The translations under genes and the position numbers were made by a program. DNA of 9,574 bases. It comes from an uncultured Actinomycetes bacterium. GTDB taxonomy: Bacteria > Actinomycetota > Actinomycetes > Nanopelagicales > Nanopelagicaceae. Each line of letters starts with the position of its first letter. Position 1 is the stretch's first letter. Below are positions 1 to 6,716 of this stretch, piece after piece. The stretch is taken from assembly GCA_903899145.1 (NCBI GenBank), contig CAIUHY010000015.1:1-9574 (forward strand). Reading direction: 5' to 3'. A model generated the notes under the pieces. The model had not been told where the DNA came from. It saw only the letters and a list, made by a program, of their open reading frames with translations, and ran no database searches.

Positions 1-1289
1 CACTTGCTGGTGTAATTATGAAGCTAGTTCCAGTTTTGAAAGAACAAATAAATGAGCGCGAATTGGGCAAACTTTTAGTTGAGCTTGAAATGCCGACCAT
101 GTTTGAGTTGGCAGATTTGGAAAGAGTAGGAATTGCAGTAGATGAGAAGAAGCTTAAATCGCTTAAATCCCTCTTTCAAACAGAGGTAGAAAATGAAACT
201 AAGGCTGCTCATAAGGCTGCAGGTCATGAGTTTAATGTGGCATCTCCCAAGCAGTTGCAAGTTGTTCTTTTTGATGATTTAAAACTACCTAAGACGAAGA
301 AGATAAAGACCGGGTTCACTACGGATGCTGAAAGCTTGCAGGCACTCTTTGAAAAGACCGCCCACCCACTTCTTAATAATCTACTCCGAATACGCGAGAC
401 AAGTAAGTTACTGACAACGGTAGAAGGCCTCCTGTCGGCAGTTGATTCAGACGGTCGCATTCATACGACCTTCCAGCAGACCATCACTGCTACCGGAAGA
501 CTTTCATCTACTGATCCTAATCTTCAGAATATTCCTGTTCGCACAGAAGAAGGGCGCAGGATTCGTGATTGTTTTGTTGCCCAAGATCCATATAGGCAAT
601 TACTCACTGCTGACTACAGTCAGATTGAAATGCGAATCATGGCGCATCTTTCAAAAGACACAGGTCTCACTGCTGCCTTTAAGAGTGGCGAGGACCTTCA
701 CAGTACTGTAGCTGCCCAAGTATTTGGTGTAGATGCAAGCAAGGTTGATCCAGAGATGCGTAGACAAATTAAAGCAATGTCGTATGGTCTTGCATACGGA
801 CTTTCTGCATATGGACTTGCGCAGCAACTTAATCTTTCTCCCGGTGAAGCACAAGCGCTGATGTATCAATACTTCGAGCGTTTTGGAGGCATTCAAGATT
901 ACTTAAAGAGTGTTGTTATTGAAGCTAGAGTAAAAGGATATACAGAGACGATTCTTGGAAGACGCAGGTATCTTCCAGATTTAAATAGCGAAAATAGGCA
1001 ACGACGTGAAGTTGCAGAACGCATGGCGCTTAATGCACCTATTCAAGGTTCTGCTGCTGACATTATTAAAGTAGCAATGCTTAAAGTAGCTGAAAGGATA
1101 AAGTCAGAAGGCCTTAAGTCAAGATTGCTACTACAAGTACACGATGAATTAATATTTGAAATTTATCCTGGAGAAGAGAAGCAATTAGAAACTTTGGTAT
1201 GCAAACAAATGGAGAGGGCTGTTGAACTTTCACTTCCACTAGCAGTTAATGTTGGTGTAGGCGCTAGTTGGGATTTAGCTGCTCACTGA
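1..1289 (+). CDS. polA: DNA polymerase I, C-terminal part (5'-truncated by the window edge)
   Basis: Family-A DNA polymerase, which fills gaps in excision repair and replaces RNA primers. The frame is already open at base 3, and codons before the ATG at 18 encode plausible PolA sequence, so that ATG is internal. Full-length PolA is usually about 880-920 aa, so roughly half, the 5' nuclease and exonuclease-like domains, lies upstream. Counting from the ATG at 18, the visible polymerase domain has the thumb region (about 60-150), TATGRLSSTDPNLQNIP (157-173), motif A DYSQIE with catalytic Asp199, the O-helix (Arg248, Lys252, Tyr256, Tyr260), and motif C VHDE with catalytic Asp376. All key polymerase residues are present. 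Tyr256 aligns with E. coli Phe762, the residue controlling dideoxynucleotide discrimination. The stop at 1287-1289 lies inside the end of the convergent transporter gene. No terminator hairpin follows. Identity is secure. Confidence 0.97.
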   Translation, partial: LAGVIMKLVPVLKEQINERELGKLLVELEMPTMFELADLERVGIAVDEKKLKSLKSLFQTEVENETKAAHKAAGHEFNVASPKQLQVVLFDDLKLPKTKKIKTGFTTDAESLQALFEKTAHPLLNNLLRIRETSKLLTTVEGLLSAVDSDGRIHTTFQQTITATGRLSSTDPNLQNIPVRTEEGRRIRDCFVAQDPYRQLLTADYSQIEMRIMAHLSKDTGLTAAFKSGEDLHSTVAAQVFGVDASKVDPEMRRQIKAMSYGLAYGLSAYGLAQQLNLSPGEAQALMYQYFERFGGIQDYLKSVVIEARVKGYTETILGRRRYLPDLNSENRQRREVAERMALNAPIQGSAADIIKVAMLKVAERIKSEGLKSRLLLQVHDELIFEIYPGEEKQLETLVCKQMERAVELSLPLAVNVGVGASWDLAAH

Positions 1290-2456
1290 GGACTGCCCAG
1301 GCTTTAATCGCTTGCGACCTAGATGGATCATTGTGAGGCCTAATCCAAACATTACGGTCGTAATAAAAAAGGCTACATGCGGCGACTGGTGTTCTGAAAC
1401 ATAGCCACCGAAAGATTGTCCAACTGCGGTAAAACTTCCCTCAATCGTCCAGACCCAGCCTAAGGCTGTTATGGCGCTTCCAGGAGGTCTAATGAATTCG
1501 AGCATCTCAAGGTAGAAGACTTGCTCTGCTCCACTAATAAATCCAAATAATGAAGAGGCTAATAGAAGCGACCATCCAGGGTTAGAAAACATAAATGGAA
1601 GAGTTGTGAGAAACCAGAAAAGGTAGATAACTCTAAATCCTTTAACGGGCACTATTCGCTTTCCAAGCATTCCTGCCATCAAACTACCAAGGATAGAGAG
1701 CGTCGCTCCCACACCAAAAGCTAGCCCAGCAAAGCGAGGCATATTGTGAAGAGAGGAAATTGCAGGAATACCAATTTGATATGTGCCAGTTCCAAATCCA
1801 ATGAGGACTGCTTCAGCAATAAGTAATTGCATACCAGGGGAGCGGAAAATACTGGGCGCGCCTTCTTCTTTTTTATCTGGTTTCCACTGCTTCGTAAACT
1901 CTAGGAGTGAAAGAGAGATACCTCCTAATAAACAAAAAAATGAAGTTGCAATAAGCGCTGAAGATGGATGGCTAGATAGCGAAAGAGTAGTTGCAAATAC
2001 AGGCCCAAGAATTACTCCTATATTAAGTGATGCTGTATCGATTGCTACCGCAGTTCTATATTGTTCTTCTGGCACAGCGGTTTTCCACATTGGTCGAACT
2101 GATAAGTTTATAGGTGGAGCAGTTGTGCCTAGTACACCAGCAGCAATAATGAGAAGAGTTGCTCCGTGACATACATCAACGGTTAACAACATTAATGCAT
2201 AGCCAGGCACGAAAAATCGCAATGCGACCATGTTTCCAAGTCGTGCAATTATTGAGGCTCGCATTCCTGTACTGATGGAAGCGAAGATTCCATTTACACC
2301 GGCCGCTATTCCAGCTAATGCAATTGAGTGGGTATCGTCATGAACTTTGAAATAGAGATCCAGTCCGACCATTCCATAGGCCAGACGAGCTGGAAATGCG
2401 GCCACAATCATGTGACGGGCCCGCTTATTGCGGAGCACATACAAATAAGCGCGCAT
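1275..2456 (-). CDS. MFS-family membrane transporter, substrate unknown
   Basis: A 393-aa hydrophobic protein with about 12 predicted membrane segments, the usual major facilitator length. Rough segments are 17-37, 46-64, 78-94, 98-118, 139-160 and 166-186, then a charged cytoplasmic loop (187-207, rich in Lys/Glu), then 208-228, 243-262, 273-291, 294-312, 327-350 and 360-378. The tail GRKRLKPG is basic, as expected for a cytoplasmic C-terminus. The RPMWKTAVPEEQYRTA stretch (121-136) and the following NIGVILGP resemble actinobacterial MFS efflux-type proteins, but nothing identifies a substrate. I chose the ATG at 2456 because a TAAAGT -10 hexamer lies 7 nt upstream and the N-terminus then has normal family length. 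An in-frame TTG at 2489 would add 11 residues. The gene converges on polA with a 15-bp overlap and diverges from rpsA. It may be a lineage-specific insertion between polA and rpsA. Confidence 0.88.
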   Translation of the reverse strand: MRAYLYVLRNKRARHMIVAAFPARLAYGMVGLDLYFKVHDDTHSIALAGIAAGVNGIFASISTGMRASIIARLGNMVALRFFVPGYALMLLTVDVCHGATLLIIAAGVLGTTAPPINLSVRPMWKTAVPEEQYRTAVAIDTASLNIGVILGPVFATTLSLSSHPSSALIATSFFCLLGGISLSLLEFTKQWKPDKKEEGAPSIFRSPGMQLLIAEAVLIGFGTGTYQIGIPAISSLHNMPRFAGLAFGVGATLSILGSLMAGMLGKRIVPVKGFRVIYLFWFLTTLPFMFSNPGWSLLLASSLFGFISGAEQVFYLEMLEFIRPPGSAITALGWVWTIEGSFTAVGQSFGGYVSEHQSPHVAFFITTVMFGLGLTMIHLGRKRLKPGQSSVSS

Positions 2457-2463
2457 GATCTGG

Positions 2464-2492
2464 ACTTTAGCAGCGAGTTTGACCCTCAATAA
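2464..2492 (-). promoter_or_regulatory. Putative promoter of the MFS gene, giving a leaderless transcript
   Basis: Read on the minus strand, TAAAGT (2469 down to 2464) matches the TANNNT -10 pattern and is followed by exactly 7 nt before the ATG at 2456. Transcription would then begin at or next to the A of the start codon. No Shine-Dalgarno sequence precedes this ATG, which fits a leaderless mRNA, common in Actinobacteria. The -35 region at normal spacing (TTATTG, 2492-2487) is a poor match. The element is inferred from pattern and spacing only. Confidence 0.5.
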
Positions 2493-2507
2493 GAGGTTAA
2501 GTACATT
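2479..2507 (+). promoter_or_regulatory. Putative sigma-70-type promoter of rpsA
   Basis: TTGACC at 2479-2484 (5 of 6 to TTGACA) is separated by exactly 17 nt from TACATT at 2502-2507 (4 of 6 to TATAAT, with the TA...T core). A start near 2514 would give a leader of about 46 nt before the rpsA TTG. This is the best -35/-10 pair seen in the window, as expected for a highly expressed ribosomal protein gene. Its -35 lies within the promoter region of the divergent transporter gene. Confidence 0.6.
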
Positions 2508-2551
2508 TAGCCCTTCAATACGTCCCTGTCCCTACTACTTTCTATCCCTAC

Positions 2552-2555
2552 GGAG
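2552..2555 (+). promoter_or_regulatory. Ribosome binding site of rpsA, short spacing
   Basis: GGAG sits 4 nt before the TTG at 2560 in an otherwise pyrimidine-rich leader. It is the only purine-rich stretch close to the proposed start, so it supports TTG at 2560 rather than the in-frame ATG at 2455. The spacing is on the short side. Confidence 0.55.
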
Positions 2556-2559
2556 CCCC

Positions 2560-2571
2560 TTGAGTACTCAA
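2560..2571. repeat. 12-bp perfect palindrome over the rpsA start codon
   Basis: TTGAGTACTCAA equals its own reverse complement and begins exactly at the TTG start of rpsA. In RNA it could form a 4-bp stem (UUGA/UCAA) with a GUAC loop holding the start codon. As DNA it could serve as a dyad site. About two palindromes of this length are expected by chance in a window this size, so function is unproven. Confidence 0.4.
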
Positions 2572-3918
2572 CACGCAATCAACGATATTGGTTCAGCAGA
2601 AGATTTCCTTGCCGCAATTGAAGGCACAATTAAAAATTTCAACGATGGAGACCTAGTCTCTGGAATTGTTGTTCAGATAGACCGAGAAGAAGTTCTGCTT
2701 GATATCGGATATAAAACCGAGGGTGTTATTCCTTCCCGTGAACTTTCAATTCGTCACGATATAGATCCTTCAGAGCTGGTCAAGGTTGGGGATCGCATTG
2801 AAGCACTTGTGATGCAGAAAGAAGACAAGGAAGGTCGTTTGATTCTTTCTAAGAAACGTGCACAGTACGAACGTGCATGGGGAGATATCGAAGGAAAGAA
2901 AGAACGCGACGAAGTTGTCACAGGTATGGTTATTGAAGTTGTTAAGGGTGGATTAATCGTAGATATCGGTCTCCGTGGCTTCTTACCAGCGTCTCTAGTC
3001 GAGATGCGTCGAGTCCGTGACCTCACTCCTTATATTGGTCAGGAAGTTGAATGTCGCATTATTGAATTAGACAAGAACCGCAATAACGTTGTACTTTCAC
3101 GCCGCGCGTATCTAGAGCAGACTCAATCTGCATCACGCACGACATTCCTTAACCAGCTCACTAAAGGCCAAGTACGTTCAGGCGTAGTTTCGTCAATCGT
3201 TAACTTTGGTGCTTTTGTTGACCTAGGTGGGGTTGATGGCCTTGTTCACGTCTCTGAACTTTCATGGAAGCATATTGATCACCCAAGTGAAGTCGTTGAA
3301 GTTGGAGATGAAGTTACTGTTGAAGTTCTTGAAGTTGATTTTGAGCGTGAGCGCGTCTCACTCTCACTTAAGGCGACACAAGAAGATCCTTGGCAGGCAT
3401 TTGCTCGTACACACACAATTAATCAAGTTGTTCCAGGTGAAGTAACAAAGCTTGTCCCATTTGGCGCATTTATTCGCGTCTTTGAAGGAATTGAAGGCTT
3501 GGTTCACATTTCAGAGTTGGCTGAACGCCATGTTGAAATCCCAGAGCAAGTTGTTCAAGTTGGCAATGAGTTGTTTGTAAAGATAATTGATATTGATCTT
3601 GAGCGCCGCCGCATTTCTCTTTCGCTCAAGCAAGCTAACGAAGGTCATGAAGTTGAAATCGAAGCGTTTGATCCAACTCAATATGGAATGCCTGCTCGTT
3701 ATGATGCAGAAGGCAACTTCATTTATCCAGAAGGATTCGATTCAGATACCCAAGAATGGCGTCCTGGATATGAATCGCAACGTGAAGAGTGGGAGCGTCA
3801 ATACGCAGAAGCGCAGTCACGCTTCATGGCCCACAAGAAGCAAAAGTCAGAAGCGAAAGCTGCAGATGCTGCCGCTACTCCCGTGGAGGCTCCAGCAGAA
3901 AATTTGACCGAAGCCTAA
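2560..3918 (+). CDS. rpsA: 30S ribosomal protein S1
   Basis: Ribosomal protein S1 binds mRNA on the 30S subunit and helps translation initiation. From a TTG start the product is 452 aa with four S1 OB-fold repeats at about 29-98, 115-181, 202-271 and 289-357. Repeats 3 and 4 carry the strongest RNA-binding signature (FGAFV...DGLVHVSELS and FGAFI...EGLVHISELA). E. coli S1 has six repeats; four plus a tail is the actinobacterial form. The tail (358-452) contains RYDAEGNFIYPEGFD and EWRPGYESQREEWERQYAEA, then a Lys/Ala/Glu-rich disordered end. The frame is open back to an ATG at 2455, but that extension (FSPSIRPCPYYFLSLRSP) is unlike S1. Homologues begin a few residues before AINDIGSAEDFLAAI, so TTG at 2560 with GGAG upstream is preferred. 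The gene has its own promoter and terminator, so it is probably monocistronic. Confidence 0.96.
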   Translation: MSTQHAINDIGSAEDFLAAIEGTIKNFNDGDLVSGIVVQIDREEVLLDIGYKTEGVIPSRELSIRHDIDPSELVKVGDRIEALVMQKEDKEGRLILSKKRAQYERAWGDIEGKKERDEVVTGMVIEVVKGGLIVDIGLRGFLPASLVEMRRVRDLTPYIGQEVECRIIELDKNRNNVVLSRRAYLEQTQSASRTTFLNQLTKGQVRSGVVSSIVNFGAFVDLGGVDGLVHVSELSWKHIDHPSEVVEVGDEVTVEVLEVDFERERVSLSLKATQEDPWQAFARTHTINQVVPGEVTKLVPFGAFIRVFEGIEGLVHISELAERHVEIPEQVVQVGNELFVKIIDIDLERRRISLSLKQANEGHEVEIEAFDPTQYGMPARYDAEGNFIYPEGFDSDTQEWRPGYESQREEWERQYAEAQSRFMAHKKQKSEAKAADAAATPVEAPAENLTEA

Positions 3919-3929
3919 GACCTAGAGTT

Positions 3930-3958
3930 AAAGGCCCTGACTTCGGTCGGGGCCTTTT
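3930..3958 (+). terminator. Rho-independent terminator of rpsA
   Basis: A 12-bp stem (AAAGGCCCTGAC paired with GTCGGGGCCTTT, one G-U wobble) closes on a TTCG loop as C-UUCG-G, one of the most stable RNA tetraloops. It is followed by a short T run. The hairpin begins 11 nt after the rpsA stop codon and separates it from the coaE operon. Confidence 0.9.
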
Positions 3959-4007
3959 CCATTTCTACCCACAATCTGCCTAAATGCGAATACAACCGCT
4001 AACTAGG

Positions 4008-4013
4008 TAGGCT
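4008..4013 (+). promoter_or_regulatory. Putative -10 box of the coaE-uvrB-uvrA operon, leaderless
   Basis: TAGGCT fits the actinobacterial TANNNT -10 box and ends 7 nt before the GTG at 4021. This matches the spacing typical of leaderless genes, where transcription starts at the first base of the start codon. No purine-rich ribosome binding site lies between. No convincing -35 is visible near 3985-3990 (TGCGAA). The rpsA terminator lies just upstream, so a promoter is needed in this 60-nt gap. Confidence 0.6.
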
Positions 4014-4020
4014 TACGAGT

Positions 4021-4629
4021 GTGTTACTCGTTGCATTGACTGGTGGAATTGGCTCTGGAAAATCTCTAGCAGCCGAGTATTTTGCTGAACTTGGGGCACA
4101 AGTTTTAGATTTTGATCAACTTGCCCGCGATGTGATCGAGCGTGGTACTGAAGGATTTGATGAAGTCCTCACTCGTTTTGGAGATGAAATCCTCTCCCAT
4201 GGCGTCATTGACCGCAGCAAGTTAGCTCATATCGTTTTTAGCGATTCAGATGCTCGTCTAGATTTGGAAGCAATTGTGCATCCAAGAATTCGTGAAGAAT
4301 TTGATCTCATTGTGGGCGAGTTAGATAGGGGCTCAATCCTTATTAGCCAGATACCACTTTTGGTTGAATCAAAGAATAAATATCCATTTGAATTTGTGAT
4401 CGCAGTTAGCGCTCCAGAAGAACTCCGCAGAGCTCGCTTACTTGAGGGGGGCATGAAGGATTTTCAAATCACCAAACGCTTTGAGGCGCAAAGCACTGAC
4501 CAAGCACGCGAAGCGATTGCCGATGCGGTTATTCATAATACGGAGGATAAGGATCACCTGCTTCGGCAGGTTGAAAACTTGTATGAAGGCAACCTATATC
4601 CAATGAGATTTGGAAAATCTGGGGAGTGA
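4021..4629 (+). CDS. coaE: Dephospho-CoA kinase
   Basis: Catalyses the last step of coenzyme A synthesis in the cytosol, ATP-dependent phosphorylation of dephospho-CoA on the ribose 3'-OH. The 202-aa product has the P-loop GGIGSGKS (8-15), the substrate-binding DFDQLARDV (30-38), HPRI (87-90), IPLLVE (111-116), the lid region with RLLEGG (139-144), and the C-terminal RFEAQSTDQAREAIADAVIHN (153-173). Length matches single-domain CoaE (about 200 aa). It lacks the extra C-terminal domain fused to CoaE in mycobacteria. The GTG at 4021 starts one codon before the LLVALTGGIGSGKS strand; the -10 box places the transcript start at this codon. coaE before uvrB is a conserved actinobacterial arrangement without an obvious functional link. 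The stop codon shares its last base with the uvrB ATG. Confidence 0.96.
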   Translation: MLLVALTGGIGSGKSLAAEYFAELGAQVLDFDQLARDVIERGTEGFDEVLTRFGDEILSHGVIDRSKLAHIVFSDSDARLDLEAIVHPRIREEFDLIVGELDRGSILISQIPLLVESKNKYPFEFVIAVSAPEELRRARLLEGGMKDFQITKRFEAQSTDQAREAIADAVIHNTEDKDHLLRQVENLYEGNLYPMRFGKSGE

Positions 4630-6716
4630 TGCGTCCAGTTACAGATCTTCAACGCAAAGTTAATCCCTTTGAAGTAATTAGCGATTATGTGCCATCGGGT
4701 GATCAGCCAACTGCAATTGCCGAACTCACAAAACGCATTCAGGCAGGGGATCAAGATGTTGTTCTATTGGGAGCGACTGGAACTGGTAAGTCTGCGACCA
4801 CGGCATGGCTCATTGAGAAGTTGCAGCGACCAACACTCGTGCTTGCCCCTAATAAAACACTCGCGGCACAGCTTGCTAATGAATTTAAAGAACTACTGCC
4901 AAATAATGCAGTTGAGTATTTTGTTTCATACTACGACTATTACCAACCTGAGGCATACGTCCCACAGTCAGATACATTTATTGAAAAAGATAGTTCGGTC
5001 AATGATGAGGTTGAACGACTTCGCCACTCTGCTACCAACTCATTACTCACTCGTAGAGATGTAATTGTTGTTGCAACGGTTTCCTGTATTTATGGACTTG
5101 GAACACCACAAGAATATGTTGACCGCATGATCCGACTTCGCGTCGGTGAATCTATCGAGCGCAATCAGCTTTTACGTAAATTTGTAGATATTCAATATAA
5201 GCGTAATGACATGGCTTTTGAGCGAGGAACTTTTAGAGTCCGCGGTGACACTATCGAGATCATCCCAATGTATGAAGAGTTAGCTATCCGTATTGAGATG
5301 TTTGGTGATGAGATTGAAAAAATTATGACACTTCATCCTCTGACGGGTGAAATTGTTAATGAAGAGACTGAAATGTATATCTTCCCTGCAAGCCACTATT
5401 CAGCAGGCCAAGAGACAATGAATAGAGCAATCGCTGCTATCCAGACAGAGATGGAAGAATCGGTCTCTGCTTTTGAACGAGCTGGCAAACTATTGGAAGC
5501 GCAACGACTTCGTATGCGAACTACATTTGATATTGAGATGATGCAACAGCTTGGATTTTGTTCAGGAATTGAAAACTATTCACGTCATATAGATGGTCGA
5601 GCAGCAGGATCCGCTCCTAACTGCCTACTTGATTACTTCCCAGAAGATTTCTTGGTAGTAATTGATGAATCACATGTGAGCGTTCCCCAAATTGGGGCAA
5701 TGCACGAGGGAGATGCTTCACGAAAGAGAACACTTGTTGAGCATGGTTTCAGACTTCCTAGCGCACTTGATAACAGGCCACTTAGGTTTGATGAATTTCT
5801 TAAGCGCAAGGGGCAGACCGTTTATCTCTCTGCGACTCCTGGTAAGTATGAAATGGAGAAAGTTCAGGGTGATGTAGTCGAGCAGGTTATTCGTCCGACC
5901 GGTCTTATTGATCCTGCGATTATCGTCAAGCCAGTTAAAGGACAGATTGATGATTTAGTCGATGAGATTCGTATTCGAGCAGACAGAAATGAAAGAGTCT
6001 TAGTAACAACTCTGACAAAGAAAATGTCTGAAGATCTCACAGATTATCTTCTTGGACTCGGCATCAGGGTCCGTTATCTACACTCTGAAGTAGATACATT
6101 GCGCCGCGTTGAACTCTTGCGTGAACTTCGCTCGGGTGAGTATGACGTCCTAATTGGGATCAATCTTCTCAGAGAAGGGCTAGATCTTCCAGAGGTCTCG
6201 CTCGTCGCAATTTTGGATGCTGACAAGGAAGGCTTCTTGCGTTCAGCAACATCTTTGATTCAAACAATTGGCCGTGCTGCTCGAAATGTTTCTGGTGAAG
6301 TACACATGTATGCCGACAACATGACAAAGGCGATGACTCAGGCAATAGATGAGACCAACAGGCGCCGCAACAAGCAGATTGCTTACAACAAGGAGAGAGG
6401 CATTGATCCCCAGCCACTGCGTAAAAAGATTGCTGATATAACGGATTTAATTACAAAAGAGGCTTTGGACACCGAAACCCTTAGCGCACAGAGTAAGCAT
6501 AGTAAGAATAAGTCGGGCGGAGCCCCTGCACTAGGGGTTCGAAAGGACAAGAAAGTCTCTTTGCCAAGACAAGAGCTGCTTGCACTCATAGAATCTCTCA
6601 CCGAGCAGATGAAGATGTCGGCTTCTGAATTACATTTCGAATTAGCAGCCAGACTTCGTGATGAACTCAGGGAGCTTAAGAAGGAGCTAAGAGGAATGGA
6701 GGAGGCTGGAACATGA
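4629..6716 (+). CDS. uvrB: Excinuclease ABC subunit B, UvrB
   Basis: Damage-verifying helicase-like subunit of nucleotide excision repair; it is loaded by UvrA and then recruits UvrC. The 695-aa protein is of normal length. Visible elements in order are Walker A GATGTGKS (48-55), the DNA-clamping beta-hairpin SYYDYYQPEAYVP (100-112), the UvrA-interacting region (about 150-250), the Walker B box IDESH (345-349), SATP (401-404), ILDADKEGFLRS (528-539), QTIGRAARN (545-553), and a C-terminal UVR domain (about 648-685) for contact with UvrC. A variable Lys/Ser/Gly-rich linker (about 615-645) precedes the UVR domain. The ATG at 4629 gives MRPVTDLQRKVNPFEV, the usual actinobacterial N-terminus. A GTG one codon earlier (4626) is possible. 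The ATG overlaps the coaE stop (TGATG). GGGGAG at 4621-4626 lies only 2 nt upstream, so initiation probably depends on ribosomes finishing coaE. The gene ends in a 4-nt overlap with uvrA. Confidence 0.98.
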   Translation: MRPVTDLQRKVNPFEVISDYVPSGDQPTAIAELTKRIQAGDQDVVLLGATGTGKSATTAWLIEKLQRPTLVLAPNKTLAAQLANEFKELLPNNAVEYFVSYYDYYQPEAYVPQSDTFIEKDSSVNDEVERLRHSATNSLLTRRDVIVVATVSCIYGLGTPQEYVDRMIRLRVGESIERNQLLRKFVDIQYKRNDMAFERGTFRVRGDTIEIIPMYEELAIRIEMFGDEIEKIMTLHPLTGEIVNEETEMYIFPASHYSAGQETMNRAIAAIQTEMEESVSAFERAGKLLEAQRLRMRTTFDIEMMQQLGFCSGIENYSRHIDGRAAGSAPNCLLDYFPEDFLVVIDESHVSVPQIGAMHEGDASRKRTLVEHGFRLPSALDNRPLRFDEFLKRKGQTVYLSATPGKYEMEKVQGDVVEQVIRPTGLIDPAIIVKPVKGQIDDLVDEIRIRADRNERVLVTTLTKKMSEDLTDYLLGLGIRVRYLHSEVDTLRRVELLRELRSGEYDVLIGINLLREGLDLPEVSLVAILDADKEGFLRSATSLIQTIGRAARNVSGEVHMYADNMTKAMTQAIDETNRRRNKQIAYNKERGIDPQPLRKKIADITDLITKEALDTETLSAQSKHSKNKSGGAPALGVRKDKKVSLPRQELLALIESLTEQMKMSASELHFELAARLRDELRELKKELRGMEEAGT
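6700..6705 (+). promoter_or_regulatory. Strong ribosome binding site of uvrA within the uvrB end
   Basis: AGGAGG is a full match to the anti-Shine-Dalgarno core and lies 7 nt before the ATG at 6713, an optimal spacing. It sits inside the last codons of uvrB, so uvrA can initiate independently as well as by coupling through the ATGA overlap. Confidence 0.85.

Noticed and set aside
955..977. Inverted repeat TGGAAGA / TCTTCCA in polA
   Set aside because: It falls within codons for the conserved GRRRYLPDL region and has no T run; probably chance.
1783..2169. 128-codon open frame on the plus strand inside the MFS gene
   Set aside because: It is antisense to transmembrane coding sequence with no domain or credible start signal; treated as a shadow.
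2457..2489. Upstream TTG start (2489) for the MFS gene
   Set aside because: It has no ribosome binding site and makes the N-terminus longer than usual, while the ATG at 2456 has a well-placed -10 box.
2455..2559. In-frame N-terminal extension of rpsA from the ATG at 2455
   Set aside because: The extra 35 residues do not resemble S1 proteins, they cross the predicted promoter, and GGAG before the TTG at 2560 explains the start better.
3166..3640. Similar DNA in consecutive parts of rpsA as a possible tandem repeat
   Set aside because: This is the normal homology between S1 domains 3 and 4, diverged at the DNA level.
6521..6539. Hairpin AGCCCCT-GCACT-AGGGGTT in uvrB
   Set aside because: It lies in the variable linker coding region, has no T run after it, and coding continues into the conserved UVR domain, so it is not a terminator.
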